A stretch of DNA of 64,000 bases from Deltaproteobacteria bacterium UBA6601 (GCA_002433485.1 DJIF01000136.1:33187-97186), one strand, 5' to 3'; shown: positions 1 through 9,482, counted from the first letter of the stretch. Numbers and translations are program-made. Notes: generated by a model from the letters alone, not told the origin.

Positions 1-302
1 CTGCTTCTGAATGCGCAGCAGTCGGCGAACTGCTGGGCATCAAGACGATCCTCAACGAGTTCGTCGCCTACCTCCGGCTCGCCGACCCAGCCTCCGGGCT
101 CTCCTATAGGAGCACCGTCATCGTAACTTACGCGCTCTGCGGCTTCGCCAACCTAGGCTCCATCGGCATCCAGCTCGGCGGAATCAGCGGGATTGCTCCT
201 GAACGGCGCAGCGATCTCGCCCGAGTAGGCTTCAGGGCCATGATCGCTGGCACCCTGGCAGCCTTCTTGACCGCTAACATTGCTGGGATGCTGATCGGCT
301 GA
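1..302 (+). CDS. Concentrative nucleoside permease (CNT/NupC family), C-terminal end
   Basis: Partial gene entering from the left edge; about 99 residues are read in the frame starting at base 3. The segment GELLGIKTILNEFVAY is the hallmark of the C-terminal transport core of CNT-family Na+/H+-coupled nucleoside permeases, and it is followed by the family's TYALCGFANLGSIGIQLGG stretch and a final hydrophobic helix ending in a TGA at 300-302. It is 24 bp upstream of a purine nucleoside phosphorylase gene and then a cytidine deaminase gene, so uptake and breakdown of nucleosides are encoded together. Family assignment is firm; exact substrate range (pyrimidine or purine) cannot be read from this end alone. 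Confidence 0.88.
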   Translation, partial: ASECAAVGELLGIKTILNEFVAYLRLADPASGLSYRSTVIVTYALCGFANLGSIGIQLGGISGIAPERRSDLARVGFRAMIAGTLAAFLTANIAGMLIG

Positions 303-326
303 GGCCGAGCGCAGGCAGGAACGTAC

Positions 327-1184
327 ATGAGTGCCATCGAAGCAAGCATTAAGCAATCAGCGCAGGCCCTGCGAGACTGGGACCAGCGCCTGGCCACAGG
401 CGGTTTTCTCGGCATGGTATTGGGCTCAGGTCTCGGCGCGGTGGTCGAACACCTCGAGGAATGCCGAGAACTGCCCTACTCAGAAATCCCTGGCTTCGCA
501 CTTCCGTCGGTGGAAGGCCACACAGGCAGCCTCTGCGTAGGCAGCCTCGAAGGCCGCTCTGTCGTCATCCTACGTGGTCGAGTGCACCTCTATGAGGGGT
601 TCAGTCCGGCCCAGGCAGTCCACGGGGTGCGGGTTCTCGCGCGCCTTGGTGCCGACGCCATCCTGCTTACCAACTCTGCCGGTGGGATCCGTGAAGACCT
701 ACAGGTAGGGGATCTGCTCGCTATCACCGACCACATCAACCTCAGTGGTCGCAATCCCCTGATGGGCCCTAACGAAGACCAGCTCGGGCCGCGCTTCCCA
801 GACCTGACGCGAGCGTGGGACCCAGCCATTACCGCAGCGCTGCTCAAGGCCGGCGAGAAGGCTGGGGTACCGCTTAAGCAGGGAGTCTATGTCGCGGTCA
901 TCGGGCCCAGTTACGAGACGCCCGCCGAGGTCCGCATGATGGCCCGCATTGGCGCCGACGTCGTGGGTATGAGCACCGTGGTCGAGGCCATCGCCGTTCG
1001 TCATATGGGCACTCGCGTCGCTGGAATCTCACTGGTATCCAATGCTGCTGCAGGGATGGGCGGAGCCCAGCAGGTCCTCAATCATGAAGAAGTCGGGGAG
1101 GCCGGTAAACAAGCCACCCAGCGAGTCGTCAGGGTGCTTAAGGAGCTGCTGATTAACGACCAGAGCTGGAGAGGCGAGCGGTGA
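327..1184 (+). CDS. punA: Purine nucleoside phosphorylase (trimeric PNP/MTAP family)
   Basis: 285-residue cytoplasmic enzyme that splits purine (deoxy)nucleosides with phosphate into base and (deoxy)ribose-1-phosphate. GMVLGSGLGAV near residue 30 is the phosphate-binding loop, LTNSAGGI and VIGPSYETPAEVRMM are the family signature, and GMSTVVEAIAVRHMG followed by LVSNAAAGM carries the purine-contacting Asn. Length matches low-molecular-mass trimeric PNPs. The ATG is preceded by an AGGA seven bases upstream. Its last bases overlap the GTG start of cdd by four (GTGA), indicating translational coupling in a salvage operon with the upstream permease. Asn rather than Asp in the base-binding loop suggests 6-oxopurine preference (guanosine, inosine), an inference from family rules. 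Confidence 0.93.
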   Translation: MSAIEASIKQSAQALRDWDQRLATGGFLGMVLGSGLGAVVEHLEECRELPYSEIPGFALPSVEGHTGSLCVGSLEGRSVVILRGRVHLYEGFSPAQAVHGVRVLARLGADAILLTNSAGGIREDLQVGDLLAITDHINLSGRNPLMGPNEDQLGPRFPDLTRAWDPAITAALLKAGEKAGVPLKQGVYVAVIGPSYETPAEVRMMARIGADVVGMSTVVEAIAVRHMGTRVAGISLVSNAAAGMGGAQQVLNHEEVGEAGKQATQRVVRVLKELLINDQSWRGER

Positions 1185-1603
1185 GCAAGGACAGCCTGAA
1201 CGAGTTACTTGAGGCGGCGATCAGCGCCCGCAACAATAGCCACGCGCCCTTCTCGCGATTCCACGTGGGCGCAGCAGTTCGAGGTGGCTCAGGAACCATA
1301 TACACCGGCTCTAACATCGAGAGCTCCTCTTATGGACTGACAATCTGCGCTGAACGGCTGGCCCTGTGCATCGCCATCCACAGCGGCGAACGAGAAATCA
1401 CCGAAGTGGCAGTAGTCTGTAGCACTCAAGAGGCTCCGGGCCCATGCGGAGCTTGCCGCCAGTTCATGGTCGACTTCGCACCGGGCGCTACTGTCCTTAT
1501 GTCCAATCTCCAGGGCGACCGACGCACCGCCAGCGTCGCAGAGTTGATGCCCTGGGGCTTCGGGCCTACAGAACTTGCAGCTGCGGAACGAGCCGATGAC
1601 TGA
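1181..1603 (+). CDS. cdd: Cytidine deaminase
   Basis: 140-residue homotetrameric-type zinc enzyme deaminating cytidine and deoxycytidine to uridine forms. The Zn ligands and catalytic Glu are visible in TICAERLA (Cys and Glu) and PCGACRQF (two Cys), and the substrate-contacting segment TGSNIESSSYG precedes them. Length is that of the short, tetrameric class. The GTG start overlaps the PNP stop codon, with AGAGG just upstream inside the PNP gene. Its 3' end overlaps the start of the RNase D gene by eight bases. The arrangement permease-PNP-cdd is a nucleoside catabolic/salvage unit. Confidence 0.95.
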   Translation: MSKDSLNELLEAAISARNNSHAPFSRFHVGAAVRGGSGTIYTGSNIESSSYGLTICAERLALCIAIHSGEREITEVAVVCSTQEAPGPCGACRQFMVDFAPGATVLMSNLQGDRRTASVAELMPWGFGPTELAAAERADD

Positions 1604-2948
1604 AGAACAACAGGTCATCGAGATCCCAGACCGAGGACACCGCTACATCGCGCGAGACGAAGAGCTGGGCGCGGTTGTTGAGGTGCTCAGCACTTCCCCG
1701 GTGCTTGGCATCGATACGGAGAGCGACTCGCTGTTTTCTTATCGAGAGTCCTGCTGCCTGGTACAGATCACCGGTGTCACAGGCCCCGACTTCATCATCG
1801 ACCCACTGTCAGTAAGCGACCTGAGCCCACTGGGCCCCCTCATGGAGAATCCTGACGTCGTCAAGATCTTCCACGGCGCGGACTTCGACATCGTCAGCAT
1901 GAAGCGCGACTTCGGATTCCGCTTCTGCAACATCTTCGACACCATGATTGCTGCCCAGGCGACTGGGCACGAACGCTTCGGCCTGTTCGATCTGGTCTCG
2001 CGCTACTTCGGTGTAACCCTCAACAAGAAATACCAGCGGCACGACTGGTCCTCGCGACCGCTCAAGTCCGAGCACCTCGACTACGCCCGTCTCGACTCTC
2101 ATTACCTGCCAACCCTGATGGGACTGTTGGCCGACCAGGCAGCCGAGCGCGGCAGAACCGACATGCTTACTGAGGAATTTGGCCTGCTTGAGGGGCGCGA
2201 ATGGACTGGTCGGCCCTATCACCCCAACGACTGCATCCGCATCAAGGGCGCATCGAAGCTCGAGCCCGACCAATTGCGCGTACTGCGCGCGGTCTGCGAC
2301 CTGCGCAACTCCATCGCTGCCGATCGAGACCGCCCCTCCTTTAAGGTCTGGGGCAACGATGCCTGCATCAAGCTGGCGCAACGCGCACCCAAAGACCGGG
2401 CCGCGCTGCGCGAAGCCCTGGGCGACAATCACCATATCGTCCGCCGCTACTCGCGAGATGTAGTCGCCGCAGTAAACCGCGGCACCGAAGACAACAGCCC
2501 ACCGCCAACATCAGCCCACAAGAATCGCGAGAAAAAGAGCAGCAAGGTACCGCCCTTCACACGCGAGCATGAGGGGCTCCTGACCCACCTGAGGAAGTGG
2601 CGCAATCGGGCCGCCGATGAGGCTGGCCTTGGCCCTGGAATGGTCGTCAACAACAACCTGCTCAAGACGGCAGCAGCGCTACAGCCAAAGCAGTTGGAGC
2701 AGCTGGAACTGATTCCCGATATCCGCCGCTGGCAGATCAAAGAATGGGGTCCAACCCTGCTAGAGCAGATCGCTGAATACCAGCGTAAAGCAAAGCAGAA
2801 GGCGGCCGAGAAGGCCGCTTCACAAGGGGCCGAGAAGGAATCCAAGAGCCGCCGGAGAAGGCGGCGGCGGCGCTCAAAAGACAAAGGCCCTGGAACGGAC
2901 TCGGACGAGTCTACAGACAGCAAGCGGAGCGAACACGAGACCTCATGA
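1596..2948 (+). CDS. rnd: Ribonuclease D
   Basis: 450 residues from the ATG at 1596; an in-frame start 21 bp upstream is less likely because it lies deeper in cdd. It is a 3'-5' exoribonuclease acting on tRNA precursors and structured RNAs. The DEDDy catalytic set is visible: LGIDTESDS (Asp40, Glu42), IFHGADFDI (third Asp) and the Tyr/Asp of LDYARLDSHYL. Two HRDC-type helical modules follow (about residues 220-300 and 330-410). The C terminus is an unusual poly-Arg/Lys tail (eight consecutive Arg in SRRRRRRRRSKDK) rich in Ser, Asp and Glu, probably an RNA-binding extension. The stop overlaps the next start by four bases (ATGA). Confidence 0.92.
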   Translation: MTEEQQVIEIPDRGHRYIARDEELGAVVEVLSTSPVLGIDTESDSLFSYRESCCLVQITGVTGPDFIIDPLSVSDLSPLGPLMENPDVVKIFHGADFDIVSMKRDFGFRFCNIFDTMIAAQATGHERFGLFDLVSRYFGVTLNKKYQRHDWSSRPLKSEHLDYARLDSHYLPTLMGLLADQAAERGRTDMLTEEFGLLEGREWTGRPYHPNDCIRIKGASKLEPDQLRVLRAVCDLRNSIAADRDRPSFKVWGNDACIKLAQRAPKDRAALREALGDNHHIVRRYSRDVVAAVNRGTEDNSPPPTSAHKNREKKSSKVPPFTREHEGLLTHLRKWRNRAADEAGLGPGMVVNNNLLKTAAALQPKQLEQLELIPDIRRWQIKEWGPTLLEQIAEYQRKAKQKAAEKAASQGAEKESKSRRRRRRRRSKDKGPGTDSDESTDSKRSEHETS

Positions 2949-4606
2949 GCCGCACCCTAGCCACCTTTGCCCAACCTGGATCCTTCATCAGCGCGGCAGG
3001 CAGCCCGGGCGAGATCCTGGTGGGCCGCAAGGTCGCAAACACATCCTTTATCAAGGCCCTACTGCACTACGGTGACTTCGACCGCTACTGCTTTCTGGTC
3101 GGTGAAAACGGCGACCTTGAGGGGATTAAGGCCTTGCTGGCTGGTCACGACCCCGCCACCGTTGATCGGATCGAGGTCCGCAACGTCATCGAGCTACCCG
3201 AAGCCATGGCACGCGGCGAAATCAATGTGCTGCACCAATACTCCCATGCCGACCACATGGGGGCTGTCCTCAACCTGCGCAACCGCTACGCCCAGAGCAG
3301 TCTGCCGGTGACCGCCCAGATCCACTCGCTCAGCTATCCCAGCATGATGAACAGCTACCTCGACACGGCCTTGGCCCGCCCCAGCGAGATCGACGCAGTA
3401 TTCTGCTCGAGCGCGCCCGGGCGAGAGGTGGTTCTGCGCTGTTTTGCCGCGCTTACTCAACAGCTGAAGGAGGCCGGACTTGAGCTCCCCCAGCCCCGCT
3501 GGGAGCTGCCAGTGGTGCCCCTGGGCATCTCCTGCGAAGAGCTGGCCAAGGGTGACCGAACTACCGCGCGCAGCCAACTGGGCATCCCTACCGACAGCTT
3601 CGTAGTACTCGGAATGGCGCGCTTTACCGAGTTCGACAAGATGGACATGTTCCCGGTGCTGACGGCCTTCGCCAGCTTCAACGAGAGCGTGAAGGAGCAG
3701 GGTATCAAGCCGACCCTGCTGCTCGCGGGCGCCCGCCAGGGGACCCGTACTCCGGAAATGATCGAGCTGTGGGCCCGAGGTCTGGGGCTATCGGAGCAGA
3801 TCATCCTCCGGGTCGACTTCGCAGAACAGGAAAAGGCTGGCTTACTGGCTGCATCGGACCTGTTCATCGCGCCCTCGGACAACCCGCAAGAGACCTTTGG
3901 CATCACCGTCGTCGAGGCGATGGCCGCCAACCTACCCATCATCGCCGCGGACTTTAATGGCTATAAAGACACCGTCTCCGAAGATGTCGGAATCCGCGTT
4001 CCAACCCACTGGAACGCAGACATGGATCGAATCTCGGAGCTTGGACCCATCCTCTACCAGCGGCCACTGCACCTGTTCCTCGGTCAGAGCATCGAAGTCG
4101 ACCTAAACGCGCTTGCCGAGGCAATGACGGAACTGTGCCTCAACCACTCGAAGCGATCCGAGATGGCAACAGCGGCCGGCCGCAGAGCCCGCAAACTCTA
4201 CGACTGGAGCCAGGTAATCCCCCGATATCAGGCGACCTGGGACGCCCTTATCGAGAAGCCATTTCAGGCCGAACCCCAGCGCCGACACCCCCTGCGCATG
4301 GACTTTCAGCAGGTCTTTGGTCACTACCCGACCACGGTGCGCAAGACCCAGCGTCGACTCAACCGTTCAGCTCTCGCCGCAGCCATCTGTCCCCAACAAA
4401 ATGGCTACCCGATTTATCCCGAGATGAAAAACCTATTCGACGGCAATGCAGTGATGGCAGCCCTGGCCTTTGCGGCTGAAACTGTTGAACTCGACGCTCT
4501 GGAAGCGAAGATCAAGGAACAGGTCTACCCGCACTCGCCCTGGCGTGCTTCGTTGCTGGTCAGCTGGCTGCTCAAACATGGACTGCTGGAAGGCGCGGAC
4601 TGCTAG
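2945..4606 (+). CDS. GT4-family glycosyltransferase
   Basis: 553-residue retaining glycosyltransferase of the GT-B fold (group 1). The C-terminal Rossmann half contains the donor-binding EX7E-type motif in NPQETFGITVVEAMA and the following LPIIAADFNGYKDTV, typical of GT4 enzymes using nucleotide sugars. About 130 residues follow the catalytic domain (from residue ~430), a longer tail than usual and not assigned here. No signal peptide or membrane helix is evident, so it is probably cytosolic or peripheral. It is translationally coupled to rnd by ATGA, but a functional link to RNA decay is not obvious; acceptor unknown. Confidence 0.82.
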   Translation: MSRTLATFAQPGSFISAAGSPGEILVGRKVANTSFIKALLHYGDFDRYCFLVGENGDLEGIKALLAGHDPATVDRIEVRNVIELPEAMARGEINVLHQYSHADHMGAVLNLRNRYAQSSLPVTAQIHSLSYPSMMNSYLDTALARPSEIDAVFCSSAPGREVVLRCFAALTQQLKEAGLELPQPRWELPVVPLGISCEELAKGDRTTARSQLGIPTDSFVVLGMARFTEFDKMDMFPVLTAFASFNESVKEQGIKPTLLLAGARQGTRTPEMIELWARGLGLSEQIILRVDFAEQEKAGLLAASDLFIAPSDNPQETFGITVVEAMAANLPIIAADFNGYKDTVSEDVGIRVPTHWNADMDRISELGPILYQRPLHLFLGQSIEVDLNALAEAMTELCLNHSKRSEMATAAGRRARKLYDWSQVIPRYQATWDALIEKPFQAEPQRRHPLRMDFQQVFGHYPTTVRKTQRRLNRSALAAAICPQQNGYPIYPEMKNLFDGNAVMAALAFAAETVELDALEAKIKEQVYPHSPWRASLLVSWLLKHGLLEGADC

Positions 4607-4636
4607 GCTAGCGGGACTGGTTGGAGGACTGCACCC

Positions 4637-5329
4637 ATGAGATTCATCACCTCATACCTGATCCTGATCCTCTCTCTGTCTCTATGTGGGGCCTGCATCG
4701 TCGACGAAGACGGTGATGGTTTTGGGCAGGAGGAAGACTGCAACGACAATGACGCTGCCATTCATCCTCAGGCAGATGAACTCTGTGACGGCATCGACAA
4801 CGACTGCATCGACGGTGCCGACAACGGTCTGACCCAGCGACTCTGGCCAACCAACAGCTGGTGGCAGGCACTCCCCTGCGCGGTCCCCGAAGAGCTGGAG
4901 GGAACTGGCCGCGAAGTCAATGACACCGCGGCGAACTTCAGCCTCATGGATCAGCACGGAGACGAAATCGAGCTCTACCAGTTCTACGGCAAGATCGTCG
5001 TACTCGACGTCTTCGCCGCCTGGTGCGGCCCCTGCCGCGAGAACGCTCCCCACGGCGAGCAGTTGGTCGAAGACGGAAATGGCGAGGTGGTCCTGCTGGC
5101 AGCAATGCAGCAGAACGAGCTGAGCCGAACGCCGACCGGAGAGGACCTCAATCTATGGGCAAGCGACTTCGAGCTGACCCATCCAATCCTTGCGGATCCC
5201 AACAACACCCAGGACCCCTACGCGGCCACCGGCTATCCAACCTACATCGTCCTGGACCGCGAGTTGAGAATCGTCAATTCCGATCTCTGGCCCTTCGACG
5301 ACGCCTTTGTCCTAGAGCTCATCGACTGA
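4637..5329 (+). CDS. Lipoprotein with MopE-type metal-binding motif fused to a TlpA/ResA-like thioredoxin domain
   Basis: 230 residues. The N terminus is a lipoprotein signal peptide ending in the lipobox LCGAC (Cys20). Directly after it comes one copy of the MopE-type motif (DEDGDGF, EDCNDND, IHPQADELCDGIDNDC; residues 22-57), an Asp-rich, probably Ca/Cu-binding segment. Residues ~95-230 form a thioredoxin fold of the periplasmic TlpA/ResA/AhpC-TSA group with the redox motif WCGPC (Cys130, Cys133) and a cis-Pro in TGYPTY. It should act in the periplasm or at the outer membrane as a disulfide reductant or metallochaperone-like factor. A GGAGG sits upstream of the start. The combination of the two domains is the notable point. 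Confidence 0.85.
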   Translation: MRFITSYLILILSLSLCGACIVDEDGDGFGQEEDCNDNDAAIHPQADELCDGIDNDCIDGADNGLTQRLWPTNSWWQALPCAVPEELEGTGREVNDTAANFSLMDQHGDEIELYQFYGKIVVLDVFAAWCGPCRENAPHGEQLVEDGNGEVVLLAAMQQNELSRTPTGEDLNLWASDFELTHPILADPNNTQDPYAATGYPTYIVLDRELRIVNSDLWPFDDAFVLELID

Positions 5330-5357
5330 GCCTCCAACCCAAGGTCAGAAACCGCTC

Positions 5358-8300
5358 ATGAGCAGCGCGGAGCTGCACGACGTAAAGGGAGTTCCGCCAG
5401 CGGATTCCGCAGCGCAGCTGGGCAGCCCCATTGGCGTGCTGCCAGTCTCCATACTGCTGTTGTGTTCGGGATTTTGTGCACTGGTCTACCAGGTGGCATG
5501 GCTACGCCTGCTCCGGCTGGTCTTCGGCGCCTCGACCGCTTCGCAGGCCGCCGTTATTGCGATCTTTATGGCCGGGCTTGGCTTCGGCTCACTGCTGTTG
5601 GGCAAGCGCGCTGACGCCCACCCCAATCCGCTGCGCATGTATGCGCGTCTAGAGCTTGGGATCGCCCTCAGCGCGGCTGCCAGCCCGCTACTGGTTCTCG
5701 CGGTACGCGCCATCTACCTGGGCCTGGGGGGCACTGCGGTCCTCGGTGACGGCGGCGGCAACCTACTTCGCCTGCTGCTCTCGACCCTGGTTCTGGGCCT
5801 CCCCACCTTCCTCATGGGCGGCACCCTGCCTGCAGTAGCCCGTGCCGCTGCAGAACTGAGCGAGAAGCACGGTGACAAGAGTCGGCGTTACCTCGGCATC
5901 CTTTACGGCGGCAACACCCTTGGTGCGGTGCTCGGAGCCCTGTGTACGACCCTATGGAGTCTTGAGGTCCTCGGGATCCAGAAGTCCATCTGGGCCGCAG
6001 CGGCTCTCAACGGCCTGGTGTTCGTTTTCGCTGAACGCATCGCTGCACAACGTGGAGACCGGCCAGTCAGCCAGGTCACGGAGCCTGAACGGCCCAAGAA
6101 AAAGGGCAACAGCGCCATCGCCGGCCTGAGAAAGCTGCCCTTCATCCTGCCGGCGGCGGCCATCGTCGGCGCCACCTTCCTGCTAATGGAACTGGTCTGG
6201 TACCGCATGCTCGCCCCACTGCTGGGCGGCTCTTCCTACACCTTTGGCTTGATCCTCGCGGTCGCCCTCCTCGGCCTGGGACTCGGCAGCCTGCTCTATG
6301 GCAGCGGCAACACCAGGCGGCGACCAGGCCTGGCAGCGTTCGCCACAACCTGCTCCCTGGAGGCAGTGCTGCTGCTCATCCCTTTCGCTTTGGGAGACTC
6401 GCTGGCCCTGCTGGCCGCGGTACTTCAACAGCTCCGAGACCTCGGCTTTGTCGGCCTCATCGTGACCTGGCTCAGCGTCATCTGCCTAGTGGTACTGCCG
6501 GCCGCGCTGGTCTCGGGCTATCAATTTCCCCTGCTCATCGCGATCCTCGGTGATGACGAGCGACGGGTCGGACGAGAGGTCGGCCTGTGCTACAGCTGGA
6601 ACACCGCTGGCGCCATATTTGGCTCGGTGGTCGGCGGCTTTGGGATCATTCCCCTGCTCTCGGCAACCGGAGCCTGGCGGGCCTGCGCACTGGCCCTGTT
6701 GCTGCTGGGCGCGCTCGCAGTGGCGCTGGCACTACGCAACACCGAACAGCATGGCAAGCCAATCATCGCCACGCTACTGACGGTCGCCGGCCTGAGCATG
6801 CTGGTCGCGCCGGGGCCCAGCGCCTTCTGGCGCCACAGTCCCATCGGTCTGGGCATGCTGAGCCTGGACTTCGCAGACCATAACGGCTTCAAAGACAGTA
6901 TCCACGCCCACAATCGGACGCTGCGCTGGGAAACCGATGGCCGTGAGAGCAGCGTAGCCCTCGACGACACCAACGGCTGGACCTTTATCGTCAACGGCAA
7001 GTCTGACGGCAGCGCGCGCGAAGATGCTGCCACCATGGTGATGTCAGGACTCCTCCCCGCCGCCCTCCATCCAGCTCCGCGCAAGGTACTCCTGATCGGA
7101 CACGGCACCGGTACCACAGCAGGCTGGTTGGCCCAGGTTCCCGGAATCGAGCGGGTAGATGTCGTAGAAATCGAAGCGGCCATTCTGGAGGTCGCTGAGG
7201 CCTGTAGAGCGGTTAACTTCGATGTCCCCGACAACCCCAAAGTAAACGTCATCATCGGCGATGGTCGGGAACACCTGCTGAGCTCCAAGGAGCGCTATGA
7301 CATCATCTTCTCTGAACCCTCAAACCCTTACCGGGCAGGTATCGCCAGTCTGTTCAGTCAAGACTTCTACGACGGAGTCCAGGACCGCCTCGAAGACGGT
7401 GGCATCTTCGTCCAGTGGTTCCAGGGCTACCACGTCGACGCCGAGTTGGTCCGAACTGCCTACGCCACCATCTCCTCGGTTTTTCCGGTGGTCGAAACCT
7501 GGACGGTCCATTACTTCGACATGGCCTTTACAGCTTCGAAGCAGGCCATTGAGCACGACGCCGGGCGCCTACGTGCGCGACTGGCACAGCAGCCATTCTT
7601 CGACGCGCTCCGATACACCTGGGGAGTATCGGGCGTCGAAGGTCTCTACAGCGCTTATCTGGCCAATGGCGACTTCGCCCGGTCGGTGGCTGAAATTGAG
7701 GGCCACTGGGTCAACACCGACGACCGACCGATCATCGAATTCGGCTTCGCTAGAAACGCTGGCAGAACCGGCCTTTTCTCCATTCCAGCACTGCATCAAC
7801 TAGCCACTGCCAGGGGCCAACAGCGGCCACCAGGACTGAGCGACGTAGACTGGGCGGCAGTGCACGACCTGAGAGGCGCCAGAGAGCTTGCGATGGGCGG
7901 CATGCCGCCCGCGCCGACCGGGATGCCTGACGGGCCAGCGAACCGAGCTCGAGCCCGCCGTGCCTATGCTCAGGAAGACCTTGTCGCAGCCTGCGACCAC
8001 TGGTTCAGCCAGAGCCAGGCACCCGCCAGCGATATTGACCTGCTGCTGGTGGTTGAGTGCCTCGCAGAACAAGCACAACCGGAGACCGCCGACCTGCTGC
8101 CTGGCCTGCACCAGCGCAGGCCAGTAGAAGCCGCGGCCATCTCCGCCCGCATGTTCGCCAGGGCCGGTCAGCCGGTTCAGGCCGCTGCTGAACTTGAGCG
8201 CGCCTTTGTGGCCTTCCGCAAAGACCCCTGGGTTCACACCACGGTGATGGCCAGAGCCCTGGACCTGGCGGTAGAGCTCTGTCGTAAGAACCCGGCTCTG

Positions 8301-8588
8301 AGCGCTGGACTCTTTGAGGCGCTGCAATACCCCTTTGCCGCTCGAATCCTTGAAGAGAGCCGCAAGGACGTTCGCCTGGAGGTCGCTATGGCGAGCCGGA
8401 GTTCGGCGCAGTGCGCCGAGGCATTCACCGCCTTCGAGCCCTGGCCGCCGTGGCGCGAGCGTTTCCTGCGCGATCGCTGTAGCTGCTACACCGCATCAGA
8501 GCACCCCCTAAAAGAGAGCTCCTGCGCTGATCTGGAGCAGTTTCGTCGGGCAGCTCCGACCCGGCTGGAAGCAGGACTTGTTCCCTGA
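5358..8588 (+). CDS. Fused membrane transporter-like/spermidine synthase-like protein
   Basis: 1076 residues. The N-terminal ~500 residues hold many hydrophobic helices in two blocks (about 25-230 and 260-490), as in 'fused MFS/spermidine synthase' proteins. Residues ~550-800 resemble the spermidine synthase methyltransferase fold: IGHGTGTTAGWL is the nucleotide-binding loop, VDVVEIEAAI its acidic strand end, and FSEPSNPYRAGIASLFS the family's substrate-side loop. The usual catalytic Asp is replaced by SEP, so authentic aminopropyl transfer is doubtful. A helical, TPR-like tail of ~250 residues completes it. Located 28 bp after the thioredoxin lipoprotein, perhaps co-transcribed. True reaction unknown. 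Confidence 0.8.
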   Translation: MSSAELHDVKGVPPADSAAQLGSPIGVLPVSILLLCSGFCALVYQVAWLRLLRLVFGASTASQAAVIAIFMAGLGFGSLLLGKRADAHPNPLRMYARLELGIALSAAASPLLVLAVRAIYLGLGGTAVLGDGGGNLLRLLLSTLVLGLPTFLMGGTLPAVARAAAELSEKHGDKSRRYLGILYGGNTLGAVLGALCTTLWSLEVLGIQKSIWAAAALNGLVFVFAERIAAQRGDRPVSQVTEPERPKKKGNSAIAGLRKLPFILPAAAIVGATFLLMELVWYRMLAPLLGGSSYTFGLILAVALLGLGLGSLLYGSGNTRRRPGLAAFATTCSLEAVLLLIPFALGDSLALLAAVLQQLRDLGFVGLIVTWLSVICLVVLPAALVSGYQFPLLIAILGDDERRVGREVGLCYSWNTAGAIFGSVVGGFGIIPLLSATGAWRACALALLLLGALAVALALRNTEQHGKPIIATLLTVAGLSMLVAPGPSAFWRHSPIGLGMLSLDFADHNGFKDSIHAHNRTLRWETDGRESSVALDDTNGWTFIVNGKSDGSAREDAATMVMSGLLPAALHPAPRKVLLIGHGTGTTAGWLAQVPGIERVDVVEIEAAILEVAEACRAVNFDVPDNPKVNVIIGDGREHLLSSKERYDIIFSEPSNPYRAGIASLFSQDFYDGVQDRLEDGGIFVQWFQGYHVDAELVRTAYATISSVFPVVETWTVHYFDMAFTASKQAIEHDAGRLRARLAQQPFFDALRYTWGVSGVEGLYSAYLANGDFARSVAEIEGHWVNTDDRPIIEFGFARNAGRTGLFSIPALHQLATARGQQRPPGLSDVDWAAVHDLRGARELAMGGMPPAPTGMPDGPANRARARRAYAQEDLVAACDHWFSQSQAPASDIDLLLVVECLAEQAQPETADLLPGLHQRRPVEAAAISARMFARAGQPVQAAAELERAFVAFRKDPWVHTTVMARALDLAVELCRKNPALSAGLFEALQYPFAARILEESRKDVRLEVAMASRSSAQCAEAFTAFEPWPPWRERFLRDRCSCYTASEHPLKESSCADLEQFRRAAPTRLEAGLVP

Positions 8589-8627
8589 GTTGCTGAAGGC
8601 GAGGACACGATCCAGCGCCCACGCGGA

Positions 8628-9482
8628 GTGTATGCTGAGACCATGTGGCAGAAACTAACCGACAGCGAAGTAAAAGAGCGGCTTGCGGAAATGACGCTGC
8701 CCTTCAACCGCTACGGACTTGATCCTTATGGGGTCTCCCGTGAGCACCTTGGCTTCGTGTTCTCACTGCTCGCGCCGCTCTATCGTCACTACTTCAGAGT
8801 TCAAGTACACGGCATCGAAAACATTCCTGCCAAGGGCTCAGGAATGGTGATTGGCAACCACAGCGGCGGCATCCCAGTCGACGCATCGATGGTGCTGGCT
8901 TCCATCTTCTTCGAAATGAATCCACCACGACTGGTCCACGGGATGGTCGAGAAGTTTGCCCAGTCCTGGCCAGTGGTATCGCCCATGTTCTTTCGTATGG
9001 GACAACTTCCCGGACTGCCCCAGCACGCGGTTCGCCTGCTTCAGGACAAGCGCCTGCTGATGGTCTTCCCCGAAGGAGTTCGCGGGATCGGCAAGCTCTA
9101 TCAGCAGCGCTACCAGACGGTCCGCTTTGGCACCGGATTTATGCGCATTGCGCTGCAGACTGGCGCTCCGATCATCCCATTTGCGTTTATCGGGGGAGAA
9201 GAGGCCTATCCCACCCTGTGGCACCTCAAGCCTCTGGCCAAGTTACTGGGCGCACCCTATGTGCCGGTCCCCAAGCACATCGTTCCGGTACCGCTACCCA
9301 TCCGCTGCTCTATCCACTACGGCGAGCCTATGTACTTCGAAGGCGACGGCAACGAGGCAGACGATGTCATTGAAGACTTCGTTGCTCAGGTCCGCCAGCG
9401 GGTTGACCAACTCATTGAGGAGGGTCGGGTCAGCCGACGGGAGCGACTGCGCCGAGAACAGGCCGGTCGAGTAGCCGAATGA
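8628..9482 (+). CDS. PlsC-like/LPLAT-family phospholipid acyltransferase
   Basis: 284 residues. The block GNHSGGIPVDA (from residue ~80) is the NHxxxxxxD-type catalytic motif of the LPLAT_MGAT-like branch, and VFPEGVRG (residue ~145) is the FPEG block binding the glycerophosphate head. IPFAFIGGEE is the fourth block. Such enzymes acylate lysophospholipids or other glycerolipid acceptors at the inner membrane. A second ATG at 8643 is an alternative start giving a protein five residues shorter. The 3' end overlaps the next gene by four bases (ATGA), so it is coupled to the epimerase-like protein. Confidence 0.85.
   Translation: MYAETMWQKLTDSEVKERLAEMTLPFNRYGLDPYGVSREHLGFVFSLLAPLYRHYFRVQVHGIENIPAKGSGMVIGNHSGGIPVDASMVLASIFFEMNPPRLVHGMVEKFAQSWPVVSPMFFRMGQLPGLPQHAVRLLQDKRLLMVFPEGVRGIGKLYQQRYQTVRFGTGFMRIALQTGAPIIPFAFIGGEEAYPTLWHLKPLAKLLGAPYVPVPKHIVPVPLPIRCSIHYGEPMYFEGDGNEADDVIEDFVAQVRQRVDQLIEEGRVSRRERLRREQAGRVAE

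Noticed and set aside
5358..8588. Authentic spermidine synthase
   Set aside because: Catalytic Asp position is altered and the protein is fused to a polytopic membrane region.
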